From: Klebsiella oxytoca
GTDB taxonomy: Bacteria > Pseudomonadota > Gammaproteobacteria > Enterobacterales > Enterobacteriaceae
Reading direction: 5' to 3'
Assembly: GCF_009707385.1 (NCBI RefSeq)
Contig: NZ_CP046115.1
Location: 4,588,001 to 4,652,000 of the forward strand
Length of the DNA stretch: 64,000 bases
This document shows, piece after piece, positions 1 through 8,766 of the stretch. The notes under the pieces are model-generated. The model worked only from the letters and a program-made list of their open reading frames with translations, did not search any database and was not told the DNA's origin. The position numbers and the translations under genes are program-made. Numbering within the stretch: position 1 is the first letter of the stretch; each line of letters opens with the position of its first letter.

Positions 1-1019
1 GTCTGTGCAGCGCGCAGCCATACGCGCGGATCGTAGTATTTCTTGTTCGGCTGGTCTTCGCCTTTCGGGTTGCCCAGCTGGCCCTGCAGGTAAGCTTCGT
101 TAGTTTTGTAGTACTGCAGGATACCGTCCCAGGTTGCCCATTGGGTGTCGGTATCGATGTTCATTTTCACTACGCCGTAGCTTACGGAGTCTTTGATTTC
201 CTGAGCGGAAGAACCGGAACCGCCGTGGAAGACGAAGTTCAGGCTGTTATGCGGCAGGTTGTGTTTCTTAGAAACGTATTCCTGAGAGTCGCGCAGGATA
301 GTCGGGGTCAGAACCACGTTACCCGGCTTGTAAACGCCATGTACGTTACCGAAAGAGGCCGCGATGGTGAAGCGCGGGCTGATTTTGCTCAGCTCGGTGT
401 ATGCGTAATCAACGTCTTCCGGCTGGGTGTACAGAGCAGAAGCGTCCATGTGGCTGTTGTCCACGCCGTCTTCTTCGCCGCCGGTGCAGCCCAGTTCGAT
501 TTCCAGAGTCATGTCCATTTTGGCCATACGAGCCAGGTACTTAGAACAGATCTCGATGTTTTCGTGCAGGGACTCTTCAGACAGGTCAATCATGTGAGAA
601 GAGAACAGCGGTTTGCCGGTAGCAGCGAAGTGTTTTTCACCCGCGTCCAGCAGGCCGTCGATCCACGGCAGCAGTTTCTTCGCGCAGTGGTCGGTATGCA
701 GGATAACCGGCACGCCGTAGTGTTCAGCCATCTGGTGAACGTGATGTGCGCCGGAGATAGCACCGAGAATTGCAGCGCCCTGAGGAACGTCAGTTTTCAC
801 GCCTTTGCCCGCGATAAACGCAGCGCCGCCGTTAGAGAACTGAACGATAACCGGAGAGCGAACTTTTGCAGCTGCTTCCAGAACGGCGTTAATGGAATCG
901 GTGCCCACGCAGTTTACCGCCGGCAGAGCAAAGTTGTTTTCTTTAGCTACCTGGAACACTTTCTGAACGTCGTCGCCAGTGATGACGCCCGGTTTTACGA
1001 AATCAAAAATTTTAGACAT
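1..1019 (-). CDS. fbaA: Class II fructose-bisphosphate aldolase (partial, C-terminus outside window)
   Basis: Cleaves fructose-1,6-bisphosphate to glyceraldehyde-3-phosphate and dihydroxyacetone phosphate in glycolysis and runs in reverse in gluconeogenesis; cytosolic zinc enzyme. The reverse strand reads MSKIFDFVKPGVITGDD at the start and contains the zinc-ligand stretch VILHTDHCAKK near residue 110, diagnostic of class II aldolases. About 339 codons are present; the family has about 359, so roughly 19 C-terminal codons lie beyond base 1. It is the last gene of the epd-pgk-fbaA series, 110 bases after pgk, with a terminator-like hairpin between them that probably sets fbaA output separately. 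The match to the E. coli protein is very close and no other function is plausible. Confidence 0.97.
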   Translation of the reverse strand, partial: MSKIFDFVKPGVITGDDVQKVFQVAKENNFALPAVNCVGTDSINAVLEAAAKVRSPVIVQFSNGGAAFIAGKGVKTDVPQGAAILGAISGAHHVHQMAEHYGVPVILHTDHCAKKLLPWIDGLLDAGEKHFAATGKPLFSSHMIDLSEESLHENIEICSKYLARMAKMDMTLEIELGCTGGEEDGVDNSHMDASALYTQPEDVDYAYTELSKISPRFTIAASFGNVHGVYKPGNVVLTPTILRDSQEYVSKKHNLPHNSLNFVFHGGSGSSAQEIKDSVSYGVVKMNIDTDTQWATWDGILQYYKTNEAYLQGQLGNPKGEDQPNKKYYDPRVWLRAAQ

Positions 1020-1097
1020 GTTACGTAGTCCTGTATCTGTATCTTCGACCGTTGAAGAAGGTTCGCGAGCTGTACAAAATTGTACGTTAGCGCGCTG

Positions 1098-1122
1098 AAA
1101 AACAGGCGGGTTTCCCCGCCTG
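1098..1122 (-). terminator. Hairpin with T-run between pgk and fbaA
   Basis: Arms CAGGCGGG (1103-1110) and CCCGCCTG (1115-1122) enclose a 4-base loop. On the minus strand they are followed by five T (A's at 1098-1102). It sits just after the pgk stop. Since fbaA continues in the same direction, it probably acts as a partial terminator or RNA-processing point rather than a full stop. Confidence 0.6.
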
Positions 1123-1129
1123 AACTAAA

Positions 1130-2293
1130 TTACTTCTTAGCGCGCTCTTCGAGCATGGCTACTGCCGGCAGAACTTTGCCTTCCACGAATTCGAGGAATG
1201 CGCCGCCGCCAGTGGAGATGTAGGAGATTTTGTCAGCGATGCCAAACAGGTCAATCGCTGCCAGGGTGTCACCGCCGCCGGCGATAGAGAAACCTTCGCT
1301 GTCTGCGATAGCATTCGCGACGATTTCAGTCCCTTTACGGAAGTTCGGGAACTCGAATACGCCAACCGGGCCGTTCCACAGGATAGTTTTGGCGTTTTTC
1401 AGGATATCAGCCAGTTTCTGTGCGGAAACGTCGCCGAGGTCCAGAATCTGCTCGTCATCTTTGATGTCGTTAACAGATTTCAGGGTGGCGGTTGCGGTTT
1501 CAGAGAACTCGGTAGCCACACGCACGTCAGTCGGAACCGGGATATCGCAGGTAGTCAGCAGGCGTTTGGCTTCGTCAACCAGATCCGCTTCGTACAGGGA
1601 TTTACCTACGTTGTGGCCCTGAGCGGCAACGAAGGTGTTAGCGATACCGCCGCCGACAATCAGCTGGTCAGCGATTTTAGACAGGGAATCCAGTACGGTC
1701 AGTTTGGTGGACACTTTAGAACCACCAACGATAGCAACCATCGGACGAGCCGGTTCTTTCAGCGCTTTACCCAGCGCGTCCAGCTCGGCGGCCAGCAGCG
1801 GGCCTGCGCAAGCAACGTCAGCGAATTTACCGATACCGTGAGTAGAAGCCTGCGCGCGGTGCGCAGTACCGAATGCGTCCATCACAAATACGTCGCACAG
1901 CGCAGCGTATTTCTTAGACAGCGCTTCGTCGTCTTTCTTCTCGCCTTTGTTGAAGCGAACGTTTTCCAGAACCACCAGTTCACCGGCAGCCACTTCAACG
2001 CCGTCCAGATAATCTTTAACCAGACGTACCGGGCTGGACAGTTTGTCTTTCAGGTAGTTAACAACCGGCAGCAGAGAGAATTCTTCGTTGTACTCGCCTT
2101 CGGTAGGACGACCCAGGTGGGAAGTTACCATCACTTTCGCACCCTGTTTCAGGGCCAGTTCGATGGTCGGCAGAGAAGCACGGATACGCGCGTCGCTGGT
2201 TACTTTCCCGTCTTTAACCGGTACGTTCAGATCCGCACGGATAAAAACGCGTTTACCAGCCAGATCCAGATCGGTCATCTTAATTACAGACAT
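1130..2293 (-). CDS. pgk: Phosphoglycerate kinase
   Basis: Transfers phosphate from 1,3-bisphosphoglycerate to ADP, giving 3-phosphoglycerate and ATP; cytosolic glycolytic enzyme. The 387-residue protein has the family's usual length. Visible marks are RADLNVP at residues 19-25 (substrate-binding Asp/Asn), SHLGRP at 58-63, the nucleotide-domain stretch GGSKVSTKL in the middle and GGGDT near the C-terminus. The ATG at 2293 follows an AGAGG-type ribosome site. It lies 51 bases after epd and 110 bases before fbaA, as in E. coli, so the three are probably cotranscribed. Nothing unusual. Confidence 0.98.
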   Translation of the reverse strand: MSVIKMTDLDLAGKRVFIRADLNVPVKDGKVTSDARIRASLPTIELALKQGAKVMVTSHLGRPTEGEYNEEFSLLPVVNYLKDKLSSPVRLVKDYLDGVEVAAGELVVLENVRFNKGEKKDDEALSKKYAALCDVFVMDAFGTAHRAQASTHGIGKFADVACAGPLLAAELDALGKALKEPARPMVAIVGGSKVSTKLTVLDSLSKIADQLIVGGGIANTFVAAQGHNVGKSLYEADLVDEAKRLLTTCDIPVPTDVRVATEFSETATATLKSVNDIKDDEQILDLGDVSAQKLADILKNAKTILWNGPVGVFEFPNFRKGTEIVANAIADSEGFSIAGGGDTLAAIDLFGIADKISYISTGGGAFLEFVEGKVLPAVAMLEERAKK

Positions 2294-2344
2294 GGTGAAT
2301 CCTCTCGTTGATTCTTGATAAAGTTTTGCAGGCGCCCAGGCGCC

Positions 2345-3364
2345 TTACCTGAAACCTTGTGCGGCCATCGCTAACGTCGTGTCGAGCATTCGGTTAGCAA
2401 AGCCCCATTCGTTATCGCACCAGACCAGCGTTTTGATCAAATGCGCACCACTCACCCGCGTTTGTGTGCCATCAACGATGGCGCTGTGCGGATCGTGGTT
2501 AAAATCTATCGAGACTAACGGTAATTCCGTATAGTCAACTATACCATGAAATGCACCCTGTGCTGCTTTTTGCAGCAACTGGTTGACTTCATTCGCTTTT
2601 ACTGGTTTTTTCACCGTCACGCTAAGGTCGATTGCCGTCACATTAATCGTCGGTACGCGGACCGCAATCGCTTCAAAACGATCGTTAAACTGAGGGAAAA
2701 TACGCGTGATCCCCGCAGCAAGCTTAGTATCAACCGGGATGATCGACTGACTGGCCGCTCGCGTCCGGCGTAAGTCCGGATGCCAGGAATCGATGACCTG
2801 CTGATCGTTCATTGATGAGTGGATCGTCGTTACCGTCCCTGACTCTATTCCGTAGGCATCATCTAACAGCTTAATGACCGGAATAATGCAGTTGGTAGTG
2901 CAGGAGGCGTTGGAGACAATACGATGTTCGGTTCGTAGCTCATCGTGGTTTACGCCAAAAACGATCGTCGCGTCGAGATCGTTACCGCCAGGATGTGAAA
3001 AGAGCACTTTCTTAGCGCCAGCCTCAAGGTGTGCTTCACCATGCTCGCGGCTGCCGTAAACGCCGGTGCAGTCTAGTACCACATCAACCGCCAGTTCCCG
3101 CCAGGGCAGCGCCTTCAGGGTAGGTTCATGCAGCAGACGAATGGCATCATCGCCAACAAACAGCTGCTCTCTCTCCTGGCGCACATCCCAGGCAAAGCGC
3201 CCATGGCTGGTGTCATATTTCAATAAATGCGCGATGCCGGCTGCATCCGCCAGTTCATTGATTGCCACCACGGTGATTTCCGCACGACGCCCGGATTCAT
3301 ACAAAGCACGAACCACGTTACGCCCGATGCGACCGAAGCCATTAATCGCAATGCGTATGGTCAT
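2345..3364 (-). CDS. epd: D-erythrose-4-phosphate dehydrogenase
   Basis: NAD-dependent oxidation of erythrose-4-phosphate to 4-phosphoerythronate, the first step toward pyridoxal phosphate. It is a GAPDH-family paralogue of 339 residues, the E. coli length. The Rossmann motif INGFGRIGR is at 7-15 and the active-site stretch SNASCTTNC places the catalytic cysteine at 155. The gene starts the leftward epd-pgk-fbaA series and overlaps no neighbour. Upstream lie a Cra-type palindrome and a CRP-like site, so control by carbon source is likely. It is told from gapA by its synteny and by Epd-like positions such as the HPGGND stretch after the NAD domain. Confidence 0.95.
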   Translation of the reverse strand: MTIRIAINGFGRIGRNVVRALYESGRRAEITVVAINELADAAGIAHLLKYDTSHGRFAWDVRQEREQLFVGDDAIRLLHEPTLKALPWRELAVDVVLDCTGVYGSREHGEAHLEAGAKKVLFSHPGGNDLDATIVFGVNHDELRTEHRIVSNASCTTNCIIPVIKLLDDAYGIESGTVTTIHSSMNDQQVIDSWHPDLRRTRAASQSIIPVDTKLAAGITRIFPQFNDRFEAIAVRVPTINVTAIDLSVTVKKPVKANEVNQLLQKAAQGAFHGIVDYTELPLVSIDFNHDPHSAIVDGTQTRVSGAHLIKTLVWCDNEWGFANRMLDTTLAMAAQGFR

Positions 3365-3485
3365 AGGTCTCCTGCAAGGCTATCCATGATATGAGGTGGC
3401 TGACAGAGTAATGCAGCAACGCTCTAAGGGAAACCTCACCTGTCGCAAACTGCGACTGATTGATTAATTGTCGAACATTTAGACG

Positions 3486-3501
3486 ACTGAAACGCTTCAG
3501 C
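3486..3501. promoter_or_regulatory. Cra (FruR) operator candidate upstream of epd
   Basis: ACTGAAACGCTTCAGC is an almost perfect palindrome that fits the Cra consensus GCTGAAWCGWTTCAGC at nearly every position. It lies about 120 bases before the epd start. The E. coli epd-pgk-fbaA operon is a known Cra target, which supports the reading. Confidence 0.75.
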
Positions 3502-3558
3502 TAGAATAAGCGAAACGAGGAATAAAAGGAATGATTGTCCAGCTGAAGAAACCATTTA

Positions 3559-3574
3559 TCTGACTTACATCACA
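3559..3574. promoter_or_regulatory. CRP-like site upstream of epd
   Basis: TCTGACTTACATCACA matches the CRP core TGTGA-N6-TCACA with one mismatch in the left arm. It lies about 200 bases before epd and 60 bases beyond the Cra site, a plausible place for activation of a distal epd promoter. The rest of the epd-tktA gap (3365-3813) shows no credible gene. Confidence 0.5.
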
Positions 3575-3813
3575 CTTTCACCAGGTCTGCCGCAGAATTT
3601 ATTCCATATTGCAGAATTACGAATAAGCCTGCTAGCGCCCCGCTGTCAGGGCTGCGAATATCCCTTTTGAATCAGGAGCGGTACACCCTACATGCTGGTC
3701 TGTTTACTGGCACATCTTCGGTAGGAGTCGTTGACGGATCCGCTGGCGCAGCTTTCACGCCGGTCGCTTTGGTTGCCGGATGGCTGGCCACAACAGGCTG
3801 CTTTGTATGCCCT

Positions 3814-3846
3814 GAAAAAGAAACGGGCCGCCTGAGCGACCCGTTT
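3814..3846 (-). terminator. Rho-independent terminator of tktA
   Basis: Arms AAACGGG (3821-3827) and CCCGTTT (3840-3846) form a stem that is followed on the minus strand by a CTTTTT tract. It lies 18 bases after the tktA stop codon. Confidence 0.8.
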
Positions 3847-3863
3847 TTACGCTGTGACAATAA

Positions 3864-5855
3864 TTACAGCAGCGCTTTCGCTTTGGCGACCACGTTATCC
3901 ACGGTGAAACCGAACTCTTCAAACAGCTGCTCAGCCGGCGCGGACTCACCGAAGGTGGTCATGCCGACGATGGCGCCGTTCAGGCCCACGTATTTGAACC
4001 AGTAGTCAGCGATACCCGCTTCAACCGCCACGCGGGCAGAAACGGCTTTCGGCAGTACGGCTTCACGGTAGGCGGCATCCTGCTTGTCGAACGCGTCGGT
4101 GGACGGCATGGAAACCACGCGCGCCTTCACGCCTTCGGCAGTCAGTTTTTCCCACGCGGCAACCGCCAGCTCAACTTCGGAACCGGTGGCGATAAAGATC
4201 AGCTCCGGCTGGCCAGCGCAATCTTTCAGCACGTAGCCGCCGCGGGCAACGTTCGCCAGCTGCTCTTCGGTACGCTCCTGCTGCGCCAGGTTCTGACGGG
4301 ACAGAATCAGCGCGGTCGGGCCGTCATGACGTTCAACGCCATATTTCCACGCAATGGCGGATTCAACCTGGTCGCACGGGCGCCATGTGCTCATGTTTGG
4401 CGTCACGCGCAGGGAAGCCACCTGCTCAACCGGCTGGTGAGTCGGGCCGTCTTCGCCCAGGCCGATGGAGTCGTGGGTATAGACCATCACCTGGCGCTGT
4501 TTCATCAGCGCTGCCATACGTACCGCATTACGCGCGTATTCGACGAACATCAGGAAGGTAGAGGTGTACGGCAGGAAACCACCGTGCAGTGAAATACCGT
4601 TGGCAATGGCGGTCATACCGAATTCACGCACGCCATAATGGATGTAGTTACCAGCGGTGTCTTCGTTGATGGCTTTAGAACCGGACCACAGGGTCAGGTT
4701 AGACGGAGCCAGGTCAGCGGAGCCGCCGAGGAATTCTGGCAGCAGCGGGCCAAAGGCTTCAATAGCGTTCTGAGAAGCCTTACGGCTGGCGATTTTCGCC
4801 GGGTTAGCCTGCAGCTTAGCGATGAATTCGTTCGCTTTCGCGTCGAAGTCAGCCGGCATATCGCCTTTCATACGGCGGGTAAACTCTGCGGCTTCCTGCG
4901 GGAAGGCTTTCGCGTAGGCTGCAAACTTGTCGTTCCACGCAGATTCTTTCGCCTGACCAGCTTCTTTCGCATCCCACTGGGCATAAATTTCAGACGGGAT
5001 TTCAAACGCCGGGTATTTCCAGCCGAGCGCTTCGCGGGTCAGCGCGATTTCTGCGTCGCCCAGCGGCGCGCCGTGGGAGTCGTGGGTACCGGCTTTATTT
5101 GGCGAACCGAAACCGATGATGGTTTTGCACATCAGCAGGGACGGTTTGTCGGTAACGGAGCGCGCTTCTTCTACCGCGCGTTTAATTGAGTCAGCGTCGT
5201 GACCATCAACGCCGCGCACCACGTGCCAGCCGTAGGCTTCGAAACGCTTCGCGGTGTCATCGGTGAACCAGCCTTCAACGTGGCCGTCGATGGAGATGCC
5301 GTTGTCGTCATAGAACGCCACCAGTTTACCCAGCTTCAGAGTACCGGCCAGGGAACATACCTCGTGAGAGATACCTTCCATCATGCAGCCGTCGCCCATG
5401 AACGCGTAAGTGAAGTGGTCAACAATGTCGTGGCCCGGACGGTTGAACTGCGCCGCCAGAGTTTTCTCCGCAATCGCCATACCGACCGCATTCGCAATAC
5501 CCTGACCCAGCGGCCCGGTGGTGGTTTCAACACCAGCGGTATAGCCAACTTCCGGGTGACCCGGCGTTCTGGAGTGCAGCTGACGGAAGTTTTTCAGTTC
5601 TTCAATCGGCAGATCATAACCGGTGAGGTGCAGCAGGCTGTAAATCAGCATTGAGCCGTGGCCGTTGGACAGCACGAAGCGGTCACGGTCGGCCCAGGAC
5701 GGGTTCTGCGGGTTATGATTCAGGAAATCACGCCACAGGACTTCGGCAATGTCAGCCATACCCATCGGGGCACCCGGGTGACCGGATTTGGCTTTCTGTA
5801 CTGCGTCCATGCTCAGCGCACGAATAGCGTTAGCAAGCTCTTTACGTGAGGACAT
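3864..5855 (-). CDS. tktA: Transketolase A
   Basis: ThDP- and divalent-metal-dependent transfer of two-carbon ketol units between sugar phosphates in the non-oxidative pentose phosphate pathway; cytosolic homodimer. The chosen start gives [15 protein letters not shown] and 663 residues, identical in length to E. coli TktA. An in-frame ATG 10 codons upstream would add residues unlike the family. Visible are SGHPGAP (His26), the ThDP motif GDGCMMEG at 154-161, YGVREFGM with the catalytic glutamate near 411, and [15 protein letters not shown] in the pyrimidine domain. It is transcribed away from loiP and ends at a strong terminator. The product erythrose-4-phosphate is the substrate of the neighbouring epd gene. 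Confidence 0.97.
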   Translation of the reverse strand: MSSRKELANAIRALSMDAVQKAKSGHPGAPMGMADIAEVLWRDFLNHNPQNPSWADRDRFVLSNGHGSMLIYSLLHLTGYDLPIEELKNFRQLHSRTPGHPEVGYTAGVETTTGPLGQGIANAVGMAIAEKTLAAQFNRPGHDIVDHFTYAFMGDGCMMEGISHEVCSLAGTLKLGKLVAFYDDNGISIDGHVEGWFTDDTAKRFEAYGWHVVRGVDGHDADSIKRAVEEARSVTDKPSLLMCKTIIGFGSPNKAGTHDSHGAPLGDAEIALTREALGWKYPAFEIPSEIYAQWDAKEAGQAKESAWNDKFAAYAKAFPQEAAEFTRRMKGDMPADFDAKANEFIAKLQANPAKIASRKASQNAIEAFGPLLPEFLGGSADLAPSNLTLWSGSKAINEDTAGNYIHYGVREFGMTAIANGISLHGGFLPYTSTFLMFVEYARNAVRMAALMKQRQVMVYTHDSIGLGEDGPTHQPVEQVASLRVTPNMSTWRPCDQVESAIAWKYGVERHDGPTALILSRQNLAQQERTEEQLANVARGGYVLKDCAGQPELIFIATGSEVELAVAAWEKLTAEGVKARVVSMPSTDAFDKQDAAYREAVLPKAVSARVAVEAGIADYWFKYVGLNGAIVGMTTFGESAPAEQLFEEFGFTVDNVVAKAKALL

Positions 5856-6133
5856 TTTGACTCCAGATCGGATAATGAAGGCCATGCCCGCAACGACTTG
5901 ACGACAGCGCGTTTTGGGCTACGCCGGAAAAAAGTGTGAACAATGTAACCTAAGCGGCAAAGCATGTACATGGAGCATCCTTTTACCATTTAAGAAATCT
6001 CTGGAACACGTTGTGCTACGGCGTAATCCTCTCGCCCGCATTCTCATATAGTATTTATAATTTGCACAGGATACGGCAGGCAGCTATCGCCGTTTTTTCG
6101 GATAAAGAACCATAAGAGTGTGGAAGATAAAAA

Positions 6134-6892
6134 ATGAAAATTCGCTCAGCTATTCTTGCCCTTGGGATCGCAGCAACGCTTACCGGATGCCAGAACATGG
6201 ACTCCAACGGCCTGTTGAGCTCCGGCGCGGAAGCTTTCCAGGCTTACTCGCTCAGCGACGAGCAGGTCAAAGCGTTAAGTGATAAAGCCTGTCAGGAGAT
6301 GGATGCGAAAGCCACTATTGCGCCAGCCAGCAGTGAATACAGTAAACGACTGAGTAAAATCGCCGCCGCGCTGGGGGACAACATCAACGGTCAGCCGGTG
6401 AACTACAAGGTATATCAGACCAAAGACGTTAACGCCTTCGCCATGGCGAACGGCTGCATCCGCGTTTACAGCGGCTTGATGGATCTCATGAATGATAATG
6501 AAGTTGAAGCGGTAATTGGCCATGAGATGGGTCACGTCGCGCTGGGCCACGTGAAAAAAGGCATGCAGGTCGCCTTAGGTACTAATGCCGTTCGCGCTGC
6601 GGCGGCCTCTGCCGGCGGCATCGTTGGCAGCCTGTCGCAATCGCAGTTAGGAGATCTGGGCGAAAAACTGGTGAACTCGCAGTTCTCCCAGCGTCAGGAG
6701 TCTGAAGCAGACGACTACTCTTACGATCTGCTGCGCAAACGCGGGATTAATCCTGCCGGTCTCGCGACCAGCTTTGAAAAACTGGCGAAGCTGGAGGCCG
6801 GACGCCAAAGCTCAATGTTCGATGACCATCCGGCATCAGAGGAACGCGCTCAGCATATCCGCGATCGCATGAAGGCCGACGGGATTAAATAA
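6134..6892 (+). CDS. loiP: Outer-membrane lipoprotein metalloprotease LoiP (YggG)
   Basis: M48-family zinc endopeptidase anchored in the outer membrane. In E. coli it is induced by low osmolarity and partners with BepA (YfgC). The 252-residue protein has a lipoprotein signal ending LTGC with the lipidated Cys19. The zinc site is HEMGH at 130-134, with a third ligand in QESEAD near 189. Length and sequence agree with E. coli LoiP. It is divergent from tktA across 278 bases and ends at a strong terminator. In E. coli the next gene is speB; here the catabolic block begins instead. Confidence 0.94.
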   Translation: MKIRSAILALGIAATLTGCQNMDSNGLLSSGAEAFQAYSLSDEQVKALSDKACQEMDAKATIAPASSEYSKRLSKIAAALGDNINGQPVNYKVYQTKDVNAFAMANGCIRVYSGLMDLMNDNEVEAVIGHEMGHVALGHVKKGMQVALGTNAVRAAAASAGGIVGSLSQSQLGDLGEKLVNSQFSQRQESEADDYSYDLLRKRGINPAGLATSFEKLAKLEAGRQSSMFDDHPASEERAQHIRDRMKADGIK

Positions 6893-6900
6893 TCGACAGC

Positions 6901-6926
6901 GGGAGGCTTTATCGCCTCCCTTTTTT
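6901..6926 (+). terminator. Rho-independent terminator of loiP
   Basis: GGGAGGC (6901-6907) pairs with GCCTCCC (6914-6920) and is followed by six T. It lies 8 bases after the stop codon and marks the left edge of the catabolic insertion. Confidence 0.85.
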
Positions 6927-7271
6927 ATATATCAGCAAAAAATATTTAGCCGCATTAATTGATAACTTAAGCGCACAAACCGTTAATTATTTTTAACGCT
7001 CATTACAGCCAATTATTTTCTGTCTATTCACTCAGGAAAATATTATTTCGCAAATGAAAATCACGGCGCCTTATCTCTCTTTGAGAGGCCCTTTCTACCA
7101 AATAATAAATAGTCTACCCCTTATGCCCTCAGGGCTGGCAACATGGGGTATACAGTTCGTTTCCTGCCGACACACCTGTTCATACAATGATTGCTTTCAA
7201 CATTATTTCAGGAGAATATCCGGGCTGTAGTAATCCCCTTGAATATATCGACAGACAGAGAAGTCCCACCA
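6927..7271. other. A+T-rich gap before the porin gene
   Basis: No coding sequence is supported here. From 7115 to 7150 there is a nested inverted repeat: TACCCC and GGGGTA arms around the palindrome GCCCTCAGGGC (7125-7135). It could fold in the porin leader RNA. None of the GTTTCAT/ATGAAAC palindromes found at 21501-21833 occurs here, so the porin may be controlled differently from the main catabolic operon. Confidence 0.5.
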
Positions 7272-8540
7272 GTGAAAAAAGAATTATCGTTAATCGCACT
7301 AGGCATTATTGCCGCCGCTCCGACCTTTGCCAGTCAACAATCAACGAGCCAAGGCTTTATCGAAGACAGTCATCTGGATCTGTTTTTACGCAACGCTTAT
7401 ATCAAACGTGATTATCGCGATGGGCTGGCGGATAAAGCCGAATGGGGACAGGGGATTATCGCCACCTTCGAGTCCGGCTTTACTCAGGGACCGGTCGGCT
7501 TCGGCGTGGACGGCATCGCCCAGTATGGCGTGAGGCTTGACGGTGGCCGTGGGCGCAGCGGCGCGGGCGGTATCGACTTTTTCGCCCAGGACAACGACGG
7601 CCGGGCAAAATCCGATCTCGCTAAATTCGGCGCCACCGCCAAAATGCGCTTCTCTGATACCGTGCTCAGCTACGGCAACCAACGCCCCATGCTGCCTATC
7701 GTCTACGCCGACGATTCTCGTCTACTGTACGAGAGCTATACCGGTACCATGCTAACTTCGAAAGAAATTGACGGTCTGGAAATCAACGCTGGCTATTTAA
7801 CCGATCAACAGCGTAAAAGCGACGACAGCCATGACAGCGGTTTGAAAAGCCTGACTTTCGGCGGCGCCAGCTATCAGTTCAGCGACCAGCTCAGCGGCGC
7901 GCTCTACGCTTCGCACGTCGAGGACGTGCTGAATAAGCAATATCTCGGCCTTAACTATAAGCAGCCGTTCGCCACCGGGCAGCAGCTGGTTCTCGATTTC
8001 AACGGCTATAACTCACGCCTGGAGCAAGAATACGCCGATGCCCAGGACACCGGACGCAGCAACAGCATCTGGAGTCTGGCTGCCAGCTATATCTGGGATA
8101 TCCACACCTTTAAAGTTGCCTACCAGCAAAGCAGCGGCAGCACCGGCTACCACTACGGCGGCTACCGCAATCAGGGCGGCGTTGGCGACGGCGGCAATAC
8201 CATCTGGCTGGCCAACTCCTACTGGTCTGATTTTAATGGCGAAGATGAACGTTCCTGGCAGGCGTCTTACGGGCTGGATTTTGCCGGACTGGGTTTGCCG
8301 GGGCTCACCTGGACTACCGCCTACGTGCGCGGCGATAATATTAAAACCGCAGAAACCAGTAACGGCAAAGAACACGAATGGTTCAACCAGCTGCAATATC
8401 AGGTTCAGAACGGCGTGGCGAAAGATTTGAAGTTCAGATTGCGCTACTCGGTACTGCGGGTTTCCAGCAACGCCAGCGACTATAACGTCAGCGGCAACGA
8501 AGTGCGTTTTTACGTCGAATATCCGTTTAACGTATTTTAA
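7272..8540 (+). CDS. OprD-family outer-membrane porin
   Basis: Predicted 18-stranded outer-membrane channel for small carboxylate substrates. The GTG at 7272 is preferred because it follows a GAGAAG ribosome site and begins a clean signal peptide (VKKELSLIALGIIAAAPTFAS). An ATG 27 codons upstream would put polar residues before the signal. The mature protein contains the typical FIEDSHLDLFLRNAYIKRDYRD opening strand region, many alternating beta segments and a C-terminal Phe (EYPFNVF). At 422 residues it fits the OprD/OpdK/BenF family, whose members often admit aromatic acids such as vanillate or benzoate. It converges on the ThDP enzyme gene, so it probably supplies the outer-membrane step for the adjacent pathway. 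The substrate is unknown. Confidence 0.85.
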   Translation: MKKELSLIALGIIAAAPTFASQQSTSQGFIEDSHLDLFLRNAYIKRDYRDGLADKAEWGQGIIATFESGFTQGPVGFGVDGIAQYGVRLDGGRGRSGAGGIDFFAQDNDGRAKSDLAKFGATAKMRFSDTVLSYGNQRPMLPIVYADDSRLLYESYTGTMLTSKEIDGLEINAGYLTDQQRKSDDSHDSGLKSLTFGGASYQFSDQLSGALYASHVEDVLNKQYLGLNYKQPFATGQQLVLDFNGYNSRLEQEYADAQDTGRSNSIWSLAASYIWDIHTFKVAYQQSSGSTGYHYGGYRNQGGVGDGGNTIWLANSYWSDFNGEDERSWQASYGLDFAGLGLPGLTWTTAYVRGDNIKTAETSNGKEHEWFNQLQYQVQNGVAKDLKFRLRYSVLRVSSNASDYNVSGNEVRFYVEYPFNVF

Positions 8541-8633
8541 CCCTGTTATGAACCCTGCCCTGCCGCCAGGCCCTCTCCCGGCGCGCAGGAGCGACCGCCC
8601 GACGCCTTGATTAACCCCCTGTGCCGTGCGGTA

Positions 8634-8660
8634 CCCTCTCCATGGAAGGGAGAGGGTTTT
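8634..8660 (+). terminator. Terminator-like hairpin after the porin gene
   Basis: CCCTCTCC (8634-8641) pairs with GGAGAGGG (8649-8656) around a 7-base loop and is followed by four T. It lies about 95 bases after the porin stop. Confidence 0.6.
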
Positions 8661-8706
8661 GGGTCACGGAACCGCAAACCTTTCCCGAAAGATCGGGGCA
8701 ATATTT

Positions 8707-8739
8707 AGCCCGGCTGAACGCGATATAAGCCGGGCTTTT
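8707..8739. terminator. Hairpin between convergent porin and ThDP-enzyme genes
   Basis: AGCCCGGC (8707-8714) pairs with GCCGGGCT (8729-8736). A T-rich tract follows on the plus strand and an A/T tract on the minus strand, so it may end transcription in both directions. The ThDP gene stops at 8767. Confidence 0.6.
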
Positions 8740-8766
8740 CTTCGGAAAAAGCGCTAGCGATGAGAG

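Noticed and set aside
141..1028. 295-codon plus-strand frame
   Set aside because: It lies antisense to fbaA, whose protein is unmistakable; the frame is a by-product of its codon use.
1613..2311. 232-codon plus-strand frame antisense to pgk
   Set aside because: No signal, domain or ribosome site, and it is fully opposite a well-conserved gene.
3667..4005. 112-codon frame between epd and tktA
   Set aside because: Runs into tktA antisense and through its terminator; no recognisable features.
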